A DNA stretch of 64,000 nucleotides from Bufo bufo (lineage: Eukaryota > Chordata > Amphibia > Anura > Bufonidae). Below, in pieces: positions 40,500 to 51,824 of the stretch. Positions within the stretch are counted from its first letter, which is position 1; the number at the start of each line of letters is the position of its first letter. Under the pieces are notes generated by a model. That model made no database searches, had not been told where the DNA came from, and saw nothing but the letters and a program-made list of their open reading frames with translations. The DNA is taken from assembly GCF_905171765.1 (NCBI RefSeq), contig NC_053392.1, positions 505,096,556 through 505,160,555 of the forward strand, in the 5' to 3' direction. Position numbers and translations under genes: made by a program.

Positions 40500-43065
40500 T
40501 CATTCTCCGCAAATTTAGGATCTTGCCCAAAATGGGTGTTTTTTTTAAAACAAAATCACAGCAGTATCTAACGCTTGTATTTCACACTGACAGATGCAGC
40601 AAAGGCTGCAAATTTAGTATTTTGCCCAAAATGGGTGTTTTTTAATAGCAGAATATAACAGCAATATTTAACCCATGTATTTCACACTGACAGATGCAGC
40701 AAAGGCCGCAAATTTAGTATTTTACCCAAAAAGGGTGTTTTTTTAAAACCCAGAAAATTATTGCATTATTTCAAGCTTATGTTTCACACTGACAAATGTT
40801 GAAAAGGCCCCAGATGTAGGGTATGTCCAAAAATGGGTGCTTTTTTAAACCCAGAAAATTATTGCAGTATTTCCAACTTGTATTTAACACTGACAGATGC
40901 AGGAAACGCTGCAAATTTAGTATTTTGCCCAAAATGGGTGTTCTTTTTTTATAACAGAATATAACAGCAGTATCTAACGCGTGTATTTCACACTGACAGA
41001 TGCTGCAAAGGCCGCAAATTTTGTATTTTGCGCAAAAAGGGTATTTTTTTAAAACCCAGAAAATTATTGCAGTATTTCAAGCTTATATTTCACACTGACA
41101 AATGCAGCAAACGCCACAAATTTTGTATTTTGCCCAAAATGGGTGTTTGTTTAATAGCAGAATATAACAGCAGTATCTAACACGTGTATTTCACACTGAC
41201 AGATGCAGCAAAGGCTGCAAATTTAGTATTTTGGCCAAAAAGGGTGTTTTTTTAAAACCCAGAAAATTATTGCAGTATTTCAAGCTTATATTTCACACTG
41301 ACAAATGCAGCAAACGCCACAAATTTTGTATTTTGCCCAAAATGGGTGTTTGTTTAATAGCAGAATATAACAGCAGTATCTAACACGTGTATTTCACACT
41401 GACAGATGCAGCAAAGGCTGCAAATTTAGTATTTTGGCCAAAAAGGGTGTTTTTTTAAAACCCAGAAAATTATTGCAGTATTTCAAGCTTATATTTCACA
41501 CTGACAAATGCAGCATAGGCCACAGATGTAGGGTATGTCCAAAAATGAGTGCTTTTTTAAACTCAGAAAATTATTGCATTATTTCAAGCTTATATTTCAC
41601 ACTGACAAATGTTGAAAAGGCCCCAGATGTAGGGTATGTCCAAAAATGGGTGCTTTTTTAAACCCAAAAAATTATTGCAGTATTTCCAGCTTGTATTTAA
41701 CACTGACAGATGCAGGAAACGCTGCAAATTTAGTATTTTGCCCAAAATGGGTGTTTTTTTAATAACAGAATATAACAGCAGTATCTAACGTGTGTATTTC
41801 ACACTGACAGATGCAGCAAAGGCCGCAAATTTAGTATTTTACCCAAAAAGGGTGTTTTTTTAAAACCCAGAAAATTATTGCATTATTTCAAGCTTATGTT
41901 TCACACTGACAAATGTTGAAAAGGCCCCAGATGTAGGGTATGTCCAAAAATGGGTGCTTTTTTAAACCCAGAAAATTATTGCAGTATTTCCAACTTGTAT
42001 TTAACACTGACAGATGCAGGAAACGCTGCAAATGTAGTATTTTGCCCAAAATGGGTGTTCTTTTTTTATAACAGAATATAACAGCAGTATCTAACGTGTG
42101 TATTTCACACTGACAGATGCTGCAAAGGCCGCAAATTTTGTATTTTGCGCAAAAAGGGTATTTTTTTAAAACCCAGAAAATTATTGCAGTATTTCAAGCT
42201 TATATTTCACACTGACAAATGCAGCAAACGCCACAAATTTTGTATTTTGCCCAAAATGGATGTTTGTTTAATAGCAGAATATAACAGCAGTATCTAACAC
42301 GTGTATTTCACACTGACAGATGCAGCAAAGGCTGCAAATTTAGTATTTTGGCCAAAAAGGGTGTTTTTTAAAACCCAGAAAATTATTGCAGTATTTCAAG
42401 CTTATATTTCACACTGACAAATGCAGCATAGGCCACAGATGTAGGGTATGTCCAAAAATGGGTGCTTTTTTAAACTCAGAAAATTATTGCATTATTTCAA
42501 GCTTATATTTCACACTGACAAATGTTGAAAAGGCCCCAGATGTAGGGTATGTCCAAAAATGGGTGCTTTTTTAAACCCAAAAAATTATTGCAGTATTTCC
42601 AGCTTGTATTTAACACTGACAGATGCAGGAAACGCTGCAAATTTAGTATTTTGCCCAAAATGGGTGTTTTTTTTAATAACAGAATATAACAGCAGTATCT
42701 AACGTGTGTATTTCACACTGACAGATGCAGCAAAGGCCGCAAATTTAGTATTTTGCCCAAAAAGGGTATTTTTTTAAAACCCAGAAAATTATTGCAGTAT
42801 TTCAAGCTTATATTTCACACTGACAAATGCAGCAAACGCCACAAATTTTGTATTTTGCCCAAAATGGGTGTTTTTTTAATAGCAGAATATAACAGTAGTA
42901 TCTAACGCTTGTATTTCACACTGACAAATGCTGCAAGGGCACCATATGTACTGTAGGATATTGCCAAAAATTTTAGTTTTTTTAAACCCAGAATATTATT
43001 GCAGTATTTCAAGCTTGTATTTCACACTAACAAATGCAGCATAGGCCCCAGATGTAGGGTATTTA
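40500..43065 (-). repeat. 101-bp leader satellite of hAT-B2
   Basis: About 25 units of 100-103 bp containing CACACTGACAGATGCAGC, AAATTTAGTATTTTGCCCAA and ATAACAGCAGTATCTAAC. On the minus strand this aligns with the hAT-A unit (CTGCTGTTATATT, AAAAAACACCC). Variant units alternate in a higher-order pattern: the block carrying CAGCATAGGCCACAGATG recurs 913 bp apart (41511 and 42424). Open frames of 60-80 residues in it are repeat artefacts. Confidence 0.95.
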
Positions 43066-43366
43066 ACAATTTTTATTGTTTTTATCAGATGGTCACAAGT
43101 ATCCATATAAAAAGTATACTTACAATCAAGACCAAGAAAATACAAGTGGAAGTGGTGTACATATATCTCGACCGGTAAAGACCGGGGAGAATAGGTATTG
43201 CATCTCATACAATCAGTAACATAACTATAACAATAATAGTTAGACATGGAAAAGTAGTGGTAAGTTATATCAAATAATATAGTACATAAAGTATATCCTA
43301 AATCTTGTGGAACAGGCGAGGCAAAATGATTTAGAGAAGAGGGTCATGAGAAATTCCTATAGCTTC

Positions 43367-46300
43367 TCAAGGGCGATATATTTGGAGGAAAGTAGATCTA
43401 GATCTTAGTTCCCAGTGGGAAATTTCTTCAAATCTATAGATCTGGTCAACTTTGTTGATCCAGTCTTCCATATTTGGGATTTCAGAGGAAAGCCAATGTG
43501 AAGGTAGGAGAATTCTGGCCGCAGCTAACAGTAAGGAGAAAAGGGAGGCTTTATGTGTATTGATACCTCCTATCCCTAAAGTGAGCAAAGCTAATTCCGG
43601 GGTGCAAGGGAAAGAAGTCTTGCATATCTGGTTGCTGATTTTAATTATCTCTGACCACCAGGCCTTGATTAGGTCGCAAGACCACCAGATGTGGAAGTAA
43701 GTACCTCTTTCTTTCTGACATCTCCAACAGATATCTGGGGATCCAGGCTTGTAGAGACTAGTTTTGTCTGGGGTCCTATACCAGCGTAGTAATATTTTAT
43801 AACTATTTTCCTGAATGCGAATGCATCTGGAAATCTTATGTGGGGTAATCAAGATCTTTGCAGTTTCGGAGGTCGACAGGGAAGCTTCAAATCTCTCTCC
43901 TAAAGACCAATTGCAGCAGGTTTAGTGCTAGAGATAGAAGTCTTAAGAGACTTATAAATTGTAGATATTACTTTGGGAGGAGGAAGCAAATTGCCTCTCA
44001 AACCAGTTAGTCTCTCTCAGAGGGGGGTGTTTTTTTATGAGGAGAAGTGTTTCTGACTTAATAAAATGCAGGAGTATGTAGTTTCGAGTTGGTAGGCCCA
44101 ACTTCCTGTGAAGTTCAGAATCAGGGGGTATTCATCCGTCTTGATCCAAAAATTTAAGAAATGGGACGTGTGGAAGATCTTAAGGAGATGGGGCAGCTAT
44201 CCCTAAGTTCTTTAGGGGCTAGGGCTAAGATATCTTTTAAAAGTAAGAGGGGAGATCCTTTATTGTGCTGCGAATCATGGGTTTGGGAATAGAGCTGGGT
44301 ATCGGAGGTGGTCTGTCGGCCAACAGGAGGTGGGTGGGTAGGAAAGCATTCTCTAGGGAAATCCAAGCTTTATGAGTTGGGCTCCTTATCCAATCTACTG
44401 CCCTGGAAAGCTGGATGGCCTTCATGTATATTTCAGGGTCAGGTAGCCCAATACCACCCTGGGCTCTAGGTTTAGTGAGCGTGTTAAAAGAGATACGTGG
44501 ACTTTTCCCCTGCCATATGAATCTGCGGATCAGCTTATTCAGGGAAATAAAATATGATTTGGGGATCTCAATAGGGAGTACCTGCATCAAGTAAGTTAAT
44601 ATTGGGCTTACTAGTGACATAAGGATGTTCTTTCTCCCAAACCAGGATAGGTATGGAAAGTCCAATGAGTCCAGCTGGGTGGTTATTGAGAGTAATAGGG
44701 GTTTATAGTTTAGCTTGAATAACTCTGATAGGTATGGGGTAAGTTTTACTCCAAGGTAAGTCAGTTGCTGGGTGTGCCACTTGAAAGGGGATTCCCTCTG
44801 AAGGGAGGAAAGGGCTAAGGGAGAGAGGCCAACATAAAGCACCTGGGACTTGGAAGGGTTAACTTTAAAATTAGACAGGGAGCCAAAGTGACTAAGTATC
44901 GAGAGGATGATACTCATAGATTTACGGGGATTAGTTGTAAGGATTAGTAAATCGTCTGCAAAGGCAGCAATTTTGAATTCAGAGCCCTCCACAAAAAGGC
45001 CTCTGATTTCATTCTCCTCTCTGAGAGCTTGTAGTAAAGTTTCCATGACTAGGACAAAGAGGAGGGGGGAGAGGGGGCAGCCCTGCCTCGTACCGTTCCT
45101 AATTGGAAAGGGGGAAGATAGGATTCCATTGACTGACACGGATGCCGAAGAGCCGGAATACATAGAGAATACCGCATTGATGTAGGGTTCGGGGATCCCA
45201 AACTTATACATAGTCAACCTGATATAAGTCCAATCTACCCTGTCAAAAGCTTTTTCGGCATCCGTGCCAATCAGAACTAAGGTAATGGATTTATGTGAAG
45301 CACAGAATAGGGCATTCAAAACCTTTGTGGTATTATCCTTTCCCTCACGCCCCTTGACAAATCCCACCTCATCAGGGTTGACTATATTAGGTAGAAAACC
45401 CTGTAATCTGGTGGCCAGAATCTTCGCTATTAATTTGAGGTCAACATTTAGTAACGAGATCGGGCGGTAGCTGGAGCATGACGAGGGGTCTTTACCCTCT
45501 TTGGGGATGACAGTAATAGTGGCTTTGGTCATATCGGCTGAAATGGAATGGTTGAGCATTGAGAGGTTGCATATGGGAAGTAGGAAGGGGAGAAGGGAGT
45601 TTCGGAAAGTTGAATAGTAAGATATGGGGAGGCCATCAGGACCTGGGCATTTACCCTTAGGGGTGGAGTTAACGGCCCGCGTCAACTCGGAAATAGTAAA
45701 AGGCTTTACCAGGGAGTTACGTTGGGTTGTGGTCAGGATCGGAAGGTGGAGAGAATCTAGGAATGCATTGATATTGGCCTCTCTCCATGGGGGGTCTGGC
45801 TGCTTAGAGGCAGGCAGATTGTACAATGATTCATAGAAGAGTTTGAATTGCTCAGCAATCTCCTCTGTTTTTAATACTAGGTCCCCCCTCAGGGATTTGA
45901 TGCTCTGGACATGTCGGGAGTCTCTTCTTTGTTTAATTCTCTGCATCATAAATTTAGATGCCTTGTTACCATGTGCGAAGAATTTCTGTTGAGCAGACAA
46001 AAAATATTTGGCTGAACGCTCATTCAGAAGGTTCTTTAGTTCAGTTCTGAGAGAAGAGAGTTCCGCCAGCTGTTGGGCGAGTAAGGATTGCTTAGTTATG
46101 AGCTTTTTCGAGTATGTGAATCCTTGACAATAAGGATATGTATTTTTTCTCTGATTCCTTTTTTAGGTAGGAACAGAGTCCAATCAACCTGCCTCTAATA
46201 TATGCCTTATGGGCATCCCACAGGACCTGGGGGGATATGTCTGGGGTATTATTAATAGAAAAATAATCGTCCAGGTAGGAAGTAATCTGAGATTTATAGG

Positions 46301-47070
46301 TAGGGTTACCCAGCAAGGACTCATTGAACCTCCAATTAATATTCTTACCCGTCCTGATGGAAGGATGGACAAAATACTGGGGAGTGATCCGAGAGTGTCA
46401 TATCAATCTTGGCTATGGAGCAGAGCTGTAGATGTTCTCTCGAGATGAAGATGTAGTCTATTCTACTATATGAATTGTTTGCTGAAGAATAAAAGGAGTA
46501 ATCATGTGAGTTAGGATTAATACAACGCCAAGTGTCTAATACCCCTAAATTGAAAAGTTTAGTCTGGAGCAATTTGAGGGCCTTTGAGGGAATAGCGGAT
46601 TTTTTTAGAGGAGGTATCTATGAGAGGGTTAAAGGCCAAATTGAAGTCACCTGCTATAATTAGAATCCCCTCTCTGTGTGTTTCAACTAGCAAAAGAAGT
46701 GAGGAAAGCCAGGAAATTTGGTTCGTGTTTGGTGCATATACGTTCACAAATGTGAAAAGGGTTTGTCCCACCAGGCCCTAAAGAATAAGATATCTACCCT
46801 CGGGGTCTTGGGTATGGGACTTGTATTGGAAAGCTAGCCCTTTGTGAAAACCAATGCTAACTCCCCTCGAGGCAGCACCCCGGCTCCACAATGATACCAG
46901 TTAGGAAATTTGGAAAAGGAGAGGTTTGGATAATTGCCATGTTTGAAGTGAGTTTCCTGCAGGAAGACTATAGAACATCTCTCCCTGTTCAAATGAGAAA
47001 GAATTTGGCATCTTTTGGAAGGAGATCTCATTCCTTTAACATTATAAGATACTATTCTAAGGTCATTCAT
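43367..47070 (-). pseudogene. L1 ORF2 (endonuclease-reverse transcriptase), broken
   Basis: Starts at the ATG at 47070. The endonuclease part is spread over three frames: RIVSYNVKGM and FLQETHF (46900-47060), FVNVYAPN and IIAGDFNLAF (46620-46750), SRIDYIFISREHL and TLSDHSP (46370-46480). The reverse transcriptase is open for 587 residues (44237-46000): KGKCPGPDGLP, TVIPKEGKDPSSCSSYRPIS, GTDAEKAFDRVDW (motif A), NGTRQGCPLSPLLFVLVMET (motif B) and FADDLLIL (motif C, F in place of the usual Y). After another frameshift near 44300 the C-terminal Cys motif is CWRCQKERGTYFHIWWSC (about 43690-43730). At least four frameshifts make it inactive, although reverse-transcriptase motifs look intact. Confidence 0.9.
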
Positions 47071-47459
47071 GATGGGTTGTGAAAGCAGGAAGAGGGGGCT
47101 GGGGGGGCAAAAGATGTTCTAACCTCATAGATATAATCATCTGGTGCAAGGAGAGGGGGAGTGCCACCTCGAGAGAATGAAGTCCCGATCAACCCTCCTG
47201 GAAAGTGGTATATTTGGCTGTTACCGGACCATCCATATCTAAGAACCAAAGCAAAGTTAAAAGGAACATTACAACATAACATTATAGGCGAAAACCTATG
47301 CAGGTAAAAAAGTAGTAGATAGTATAACTCCTTGGGGAGTTTGTTTGAGAGGATAGGAGATATACAAGACATTTCTGTGATGTATTTTTAGAAGTAAGGG
47401 AGTTAAAGAGAGAAGCCAGGAAGTAAGAAGAGGAGAGAAATAAAGAAAGGGGGGGTTAC

Positions 47460-48635
47460 TTAGTAACATACTGTATCGCCCTCAGTAGAGACTGGGATCC
47501 AATATAGCAACAGATAAGGAGTATCGGAGGAATCTGAAGGGAGGAAGCTTGATAGGCGAGAGGGTGTCTGGAGACAGCAATTAAAGGTGGTGTGACCCAT
47601 AAGGATGGGACCATATTCAGCAATCTGGATAAGTTTTCTTGGTGTTGACTTGGAGTTTCCTCTTCTGCTACTTTGTGGTTTAGGGGTTTGCTGCTTTTCC
47701 CAGAGCTCAAGAGGTGGGAGGATCGGTAAGTCTGTTAAATTCTGAACAGGGTGCCAATTCTGTATGTCCAGAGGATTAATCCCAAGATAAATGTATAATT
47801 GATTCAGATCTTGATATGAGGAGATGTTTATCCTGCGTCCATCATATGTAAAAGAAAGACCAAAGGGGAAGGACCATCTGTATGGAGTGTTCTTTGATCT
47901 GAGCCATTCTGTTAAAGGCTTTAAGGACCTTCTTTTCTTCAGGGTTGATTGAGCTAGGTCTTGGAATATAAGAATGTCCTGATCATCCCATTTGACCATT
48001 TTTGTTTCCCTAGCCTTAGCGATGACAGCCTCTTTTACTTGGAAGTGAAGGAACTTGCAGATTATGTCCCTGGGAGGGGCTGTGGGTGCTGGTTTAGGCT
48101 TCAGGGCCCTATGGGCTCTTTCCAAGAGCACTTTGTGCGCTGAGTCTGGGCCCAGGAGAGAGAGGCATATTTGGACAATGGTATTGGGTATGTCCCCTGG
48201 GGCAACCGATTCTGGAATACCCCTGAAACGCAGGTTATTACGCCTCCCTCTGTTTTCCTGATCCTCTATGGCATTGTATAAAGAGTTAATGTTATCTTGA
48301 ATCGTGTGGAGGTTGAGCTTTACAGCATTTTGGTGCTGGATCATAGCTGCTTGTGATTCCTCCAGCGACTCTACTCTGCATCCTATATGTCGGACGTCTT
48401 GCTTTATTGCCAGGAGGTCAGAGCTCAGGGGCTCCAGAGCCGCTGCCAGAGAAGAAGTGAGGGCTTCTCTAAGGTATGTACGGGAGATGGGCAGGGAGTC
48501 TGCATCGTTCTCACCTCCATGTGATGCGCCCGAGGCCTCTGTCTCTTTGTGTCCTGTGGAGAGTGGCGAGGTCGGCGCCATCTTGGATTCCCTTGCGGCG
48601 CAGGCAGAGGCCGCTTTTTTTATAAATTTATCCAT
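47460..48635 (-). CDS. L1 ORF1 protein, intact 391 residues
   Basis: Minus strand from the ATG at 48635: MDKFIKKAASACAARESKMA. A Ser/Glu-rich start is followed by a coiled coil (about residues 60-140: ALEPLSSDLLAIKQDVRHIG to DNINSLYNAIEDQENRGRR). An RRM-like segment follows, with RRNNLRFRGIPESV, ERAHRALKPKPA, PPRDIICKFLHFQVKEAVI and WDDQDILIFQDLAQSTLKKR, and then the C-terminal domain NTPYRWSFPFGLSFTYDGRR. This matches L1 ORF1p, a trimeric RNA-binding chaperone. The reading is open to the stop. The last 60 residues are less characteristic. Confidence 0.85.
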   Translation of the reverse strand: MDKFIKKAASACAARESKMAPTSPLSTGHKETEASGASHGGENDADSLPISRTYLREALTSSLAAALEPLSSDLLAIKQDVRHIGCRVESLEESQAAMIQHQNAVKLNLHTIQDNINSLYNAIEDQENRGRRNNLRFRGIPESVAPGDIPNTIVQICLSLLGPDSAHKVLLERAHRALKPKPAPTAPPRDIICKFLHFQVKEAVIAKARETKMVKWDDQDILIFQDLAQSTLKKRRSLKPLTEWLRSKNTPYRWSFPFGLSFTYDGRRINISSYQDLNQLYIYLGINPLDIQNWHPVQNLTDLPILPPLELWEKQQTPKPQSSRRGNSKSTPRKLIQIAEYGPILMGHTTFNCCLQTPSRLSSFLPSDSSDTPYLLLYWIPVSTEGDTVCY

Positions 48636-48809
48636 CTCTCCTTCGTTGGTCGATGGTCTGTGATGGTTGGAGGATTCGCCAGCTTTAGAGCCTCCTATCT
48701 TTACCTTTCTTGGATCAAACAGGCTGAAAAATCAAGCTGTATAGGCGATGTGACCGACGGAGCTACTGCTGCATCCGGCCGGTCAGTTCAGGCGCGAGCT
48801 CCGCCCCCC

Positions 48810-48990
48810 CAAAAATGGGTGCTTTTTTAAACCCAGAAAATTATTGCAGTATTTCAAGATTGTATTTCACACTGACAAATGCTGCAAAGGCAACATATGT
48901 AGAGTCTTGCAAAAAATGGGTGATTTTTTTAAACCCAGAATATAATTGCAGTATTTCAAGCTTGTATTTGACTGTCAAAAATGCACATAT
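48810..48990 (-). repeat. Remaining hAT-B leader satellite units
   Basis: Two units of the 101-bp satellite (TTATTGCAGTATTTCAAGAT, CACACTGACAAATGCTGCAA) continue the array of 40500-43065 on the far side of the L1. The units end at about 48990 in a CTGTCAAAAATGCACATATG stretch. Confidence 0.9.
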
Positions 48991-49039
48991 GCTGTTCTGG
49001 TGCACTGAGCTTGCATAAAATGGCCGCCCACCTAACAGA

Positions 49040-49535
49040 CCGATAAGTCCCAGAGCTGCTACGAGATTTCGCCCATTATCGCACACCACCAGGCCGGGCT
49101 TGAGGCTCACTGGCACCAACCACTCATCGGTCTGTTGTTCCATGCCCATCCACAGGTCCTTTTGCGGTGTGGGTTTTTTCCCCAAAACAGATAAGTGCTG
49201 TGGCTGTGCTGAAGTTGGTGGTGAAGGTGTTACGCTGACCGGATGAGGAGCCAGTAGAGGATGAGGAAGCGGAGTAGGAGGAGGAAGCAGCAAGAGGCAA
49301 ACTGAAGCGCCCTGCAATCCTCGGTGGTGGAAGGATATGCGCCAAACTGCTATCCTCCTCAGGCCCAGCCGCCACTGCTCCCTCTTCTGCTGTGCTGGTG
49401 GCTCTGCGCAACCACCGCCTCTTCCTCCGAACTACACAGGTCACTCGCATGACCTTGATGCCATGTGGGGTCAAGGACCTCATCGTCCTCCAAAAAATGT
49501 GGGGTCAAGGACCTCATCGTCCTCCAAAAAATAAA
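49040..49535 (-). pseudogene. Rearranged hAT-B transposase fragment
   Basis: 49050-49370 repeats 38660-38985 of B2 with few changes (minus-strand VPVSLKPGLVVCDNGRNLVA and GRFSLPLAASSSYSASSSS). It jumps directly to a copy of about 39770-39870 (acidic linker, VTCVVRRKRRWLRRATSTAE), with the region between deleted. The last 30 bp, GTGGGGTCAAGGACCTCATC, is duplicated at 49466 and 49500. It is a second, deleted copy of the same transposase. Confidence 0.8.
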
Positions 49536-50211
49536 AAAATAAAGTAGACATATTTGGTATGTTCGCGTCCGTAACGACCATCTCTATAAAAATATCACAT
49601 CATCTACCTCATCAGGTGAATGCCATAAAAAATAAATAAACCCTATGTCAAAAAAGATTCTTTAGTTACCTCACCTTCCAAAAAAAAGTTCTATGTACCC
49701 CAAACTGGTAGCAATAAAATCATCACCTTATCCCGCAAAAAACAAGCCCTCACAGAAGACCATAGCCAGAAAAATATGGCTCCGGGACAGCACAAAAGAG
49801 TTGTACAAGGCAACCTGTACCAAGTAGACCGCAACTTTTTTGTACCATGCCCGGGTTTTGCGCATGGCGTTATATGGATTGAGGACTTGATCAGAGAGAT
49901 CAACTCTTCCCATATGCCGATTGTAGTCGACGATACAATTGGGCTTGAGGACCGTTGCCACGGTACCTCGCACAGGGACAGGGGTGATGCCGTTACCATG
50001 AATTGTGGACAGTACAAGGACATCCCTTTTGTCCTTATATCTGACCAGCAACAGGTTTCCACTGGTAAGGGCACGGGTCTCACCCCTGGGGATAGGTACC
50101 TGGAAGGGTGGGTGGGGAGGCCGCGTTGATTTTTCCGCACGGTTCAACAAGCAGACGTGGATCTGGCGGCGAGGGACTGGAACAAGGGAATACTAGTATA
50201 AAAGTTATCTA

Positions 50212-51824
50212 CAGTCGGGTCCATAAATATTGGGACATCGACACAATTGTAACATTTTGGGCTCTATACACCACCACAATGGATTTGAAATGAAACTAAC
50301 AAAATGTGCTTTAACTGCAGACTGTCAGCTTTAATTTGAGGGTATTTACATCCAAATCAGGTGAACGGTGTAGGAATTACAACAGTTTGCATATGTGCTT
50401 TCCACTTGTTAGGGAAGCAAAATTAATGGGACAATTGGCTTTTCAGCTGTTCCATGGCCAGGTGTGTGTTATTCCCTCATTATCCCAATTACAATGAGCA
50501 GATAAAAGGTCCAGAGTTCATTTCAAGTGTGCTATTTGCATTTGGAATCTGTTGCTGTCAACTCTCAAGATGAGATCCAAAGAGCAGTGAAGCAAGCCAT
50601 CACTAGGCTGAAAAAACAAAACAAACCCATCAGAGAGATAGCAAAAACATTAGGCGTGGCCAAAACTGTTTGGAACATTGTTAAAAATAAAGGAACGCAT
50701 CGGTGATCTCAGCAACACCAAAAGACCCGGAAGACCACAGAAAACAACTGTGGTGGATGACCGAAGAATTCTTTCCCTGGTGAAGAAAACACCCTTCACA
50801 ACAGTTGGCCAGATCAAGAACACTCTCCAGGAGGTAGGTGTATGTGTGTCAAAGTCAACAATCCAGAGAAAACTTCACCAGAGTGAATACAGAGGGTTCA
50901 CCACAAGATGTAAACCATTGGTGAGCCTCAAAAACAGGAAGGCCAGATTAGAGTGTGCCAAACGACATCTAAAAAAGCCTTCACAGTTCTGGAACAACAT
51001 CCTATGGACAGATGAGACCAAGATCAACTTGTACCAGAGTGATGGGAAGAGAAAAGTATGGAGAAGGAAAGGAACTGCTCATGATCCTAAGCATACCACC
51101 TCATCAGTGAAGCATGGTGGTGGTAGTGCCATGGCATGGGCATGCATGGGTGCCAATGGAACTGGTTCTCTTGTATTTATTGATGATGTGACTGCTGACA
51201 AAAGCAGCAGGATGAATTCTGAAGAGTTTCAGGCAATATTATCTGCTCATATTCAGCTGCATGGTTCAGAACTCATTGAACGGTGCCTCACAGTGCAGAT
51301 GGACAATGACCCCAAGCATTTTTAAGGGAAAGAAGTGGAATGTTATGCAATGGCCAAGTCAATCACCTGACCTGAATCCGATTGAGCATGTATTTCACTT
51401 GCTGAAGACAAAACTGAAGGGAAAATGCCCCAAGAACAAGCAGGACTGAAGATAGTTGCAGTAGAGGCCTGGCAGAGCATCACCAGGGATGAAACCCAGC
51501 GTCTGGTGATGTCTATGCGTTCCAGACTTCAGGATGTAATTGACTGCAAAGGATTTGCAACCAAGTATTAAAAAGTGAAAGTTTGATTTATGATTATTCT
51601 TCTGCACCATTACTTTTGGTTCCTTAACAAGTGGGAGGCACATATGCAAACGGTTGTAATTCCTGCACCGTTCACCTGATTTGGATGTAAATACCCTCAA
51701 ATTAAAACTGACAGTCTGCAGTTAAAGCACATCTTGTTCGTTTCATTTCAAATCCATTGTGGTGGTGTATAGAGCCAAAAATGATAGAATTGTGTCGATG
51801 TCCCAATATTTATGGACCTGACTG
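50212..51824 (+). mobile_element. Tc1/mariner element, 1613 bp
   Basis: Ends CAGTCGGGTCCATAAATATT and AATATTTATGGACCTGACTG, inverted, between TA at 50210-50211 and 51825-51826. Further inverted words (GGGACATCGACACAATT and AATTGTGTCGATGTCCC; GCATATGTGC and GCACATATGC) make long terminal repeats of about 190 bp. It is full length for Tc1 and inserted in the piggyBac transposase gene. It is a different family from the Tc1 at 13763. Confidence 0.95.
50570..51571 (+). pseudogene. Tc1-like transposase (DD34E), frameshifted
   Basis: The ATG at 50570 is followed by early frameshifts. The open part 50678-51325 reads LSNTKRPGRPQKTTVVDDRR (with the GRPQ hook), FTTVGQIKNTLQEVGVCVSK, LWTDETKINLYQ (first Asp), WRRKGTAHDPKHTT, VKHGGGSAMAWACMGANGTG, and MDNDPKHF (second Asp), then a stop. 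In the next frame MQWPSQSPDLNPIEHVFHLL supplies the Glu with 34-residue-type spacing, then LKTKLKGKCPKNKQD. The remaining C-terminus (AWQSITRDETQRLVMSMRSR) lies in a third frame to 51571. At least three frameshifts; inactive but only moderately decayed. Confidence 0.9.

Larger units (their letters stand above)
35053..43065 (-). mobile_element. Composite hAT-B locus (B1 joined to B2)
   Basis: The terminal repeat TAGAGTTGAGCGGATACC at 35053 is the inverse of the hAT-A right end, so transcription is leftward. Two partial elements of the same family lie head to tail. B1 (35053 to about 37128) has a 3' tail, hATC, an 18S insert and the 92-bp satellite. B2 (about 37129 on) has a second 3' tail, a nearly full transposase and the 100-bp satellite. 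B2 has no terminal repeat at its 3' end, and no left-end repeat was found before 49.5 kb. It continues at 48810 after the L1 insertion. Confidence 0.75.
43066..48809 (-). mobile_element. Full-length L1-type LINE
   Basis: It interrupts the hAT-B satellite: GATGTAGGGTAT is to its left and CCAAAAATGGGTGC to its right. The right (5') end has a GC-rich leader beginning GGGGGGCGGAGCTCGCGCCT on the minus strand, about 170 bp before ORF1. The left (3') end has AATAAAAATTG as a polyadenylation-like tail. ORF1 and ORF2 follow in L1 order with about 390 bp between them. No target duplication was recognised; two to four bases of the satellite seem lost. Confidence 0.9.

Noticed and set aside
40500..43065. 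Regular ~100-bp repeats that might suggest a CRISPR-like array
   Set aside because: Units are repeated over their whole length without unique spacers, and they are homologous to a hAT leader satellite. The window is eukaryotic.
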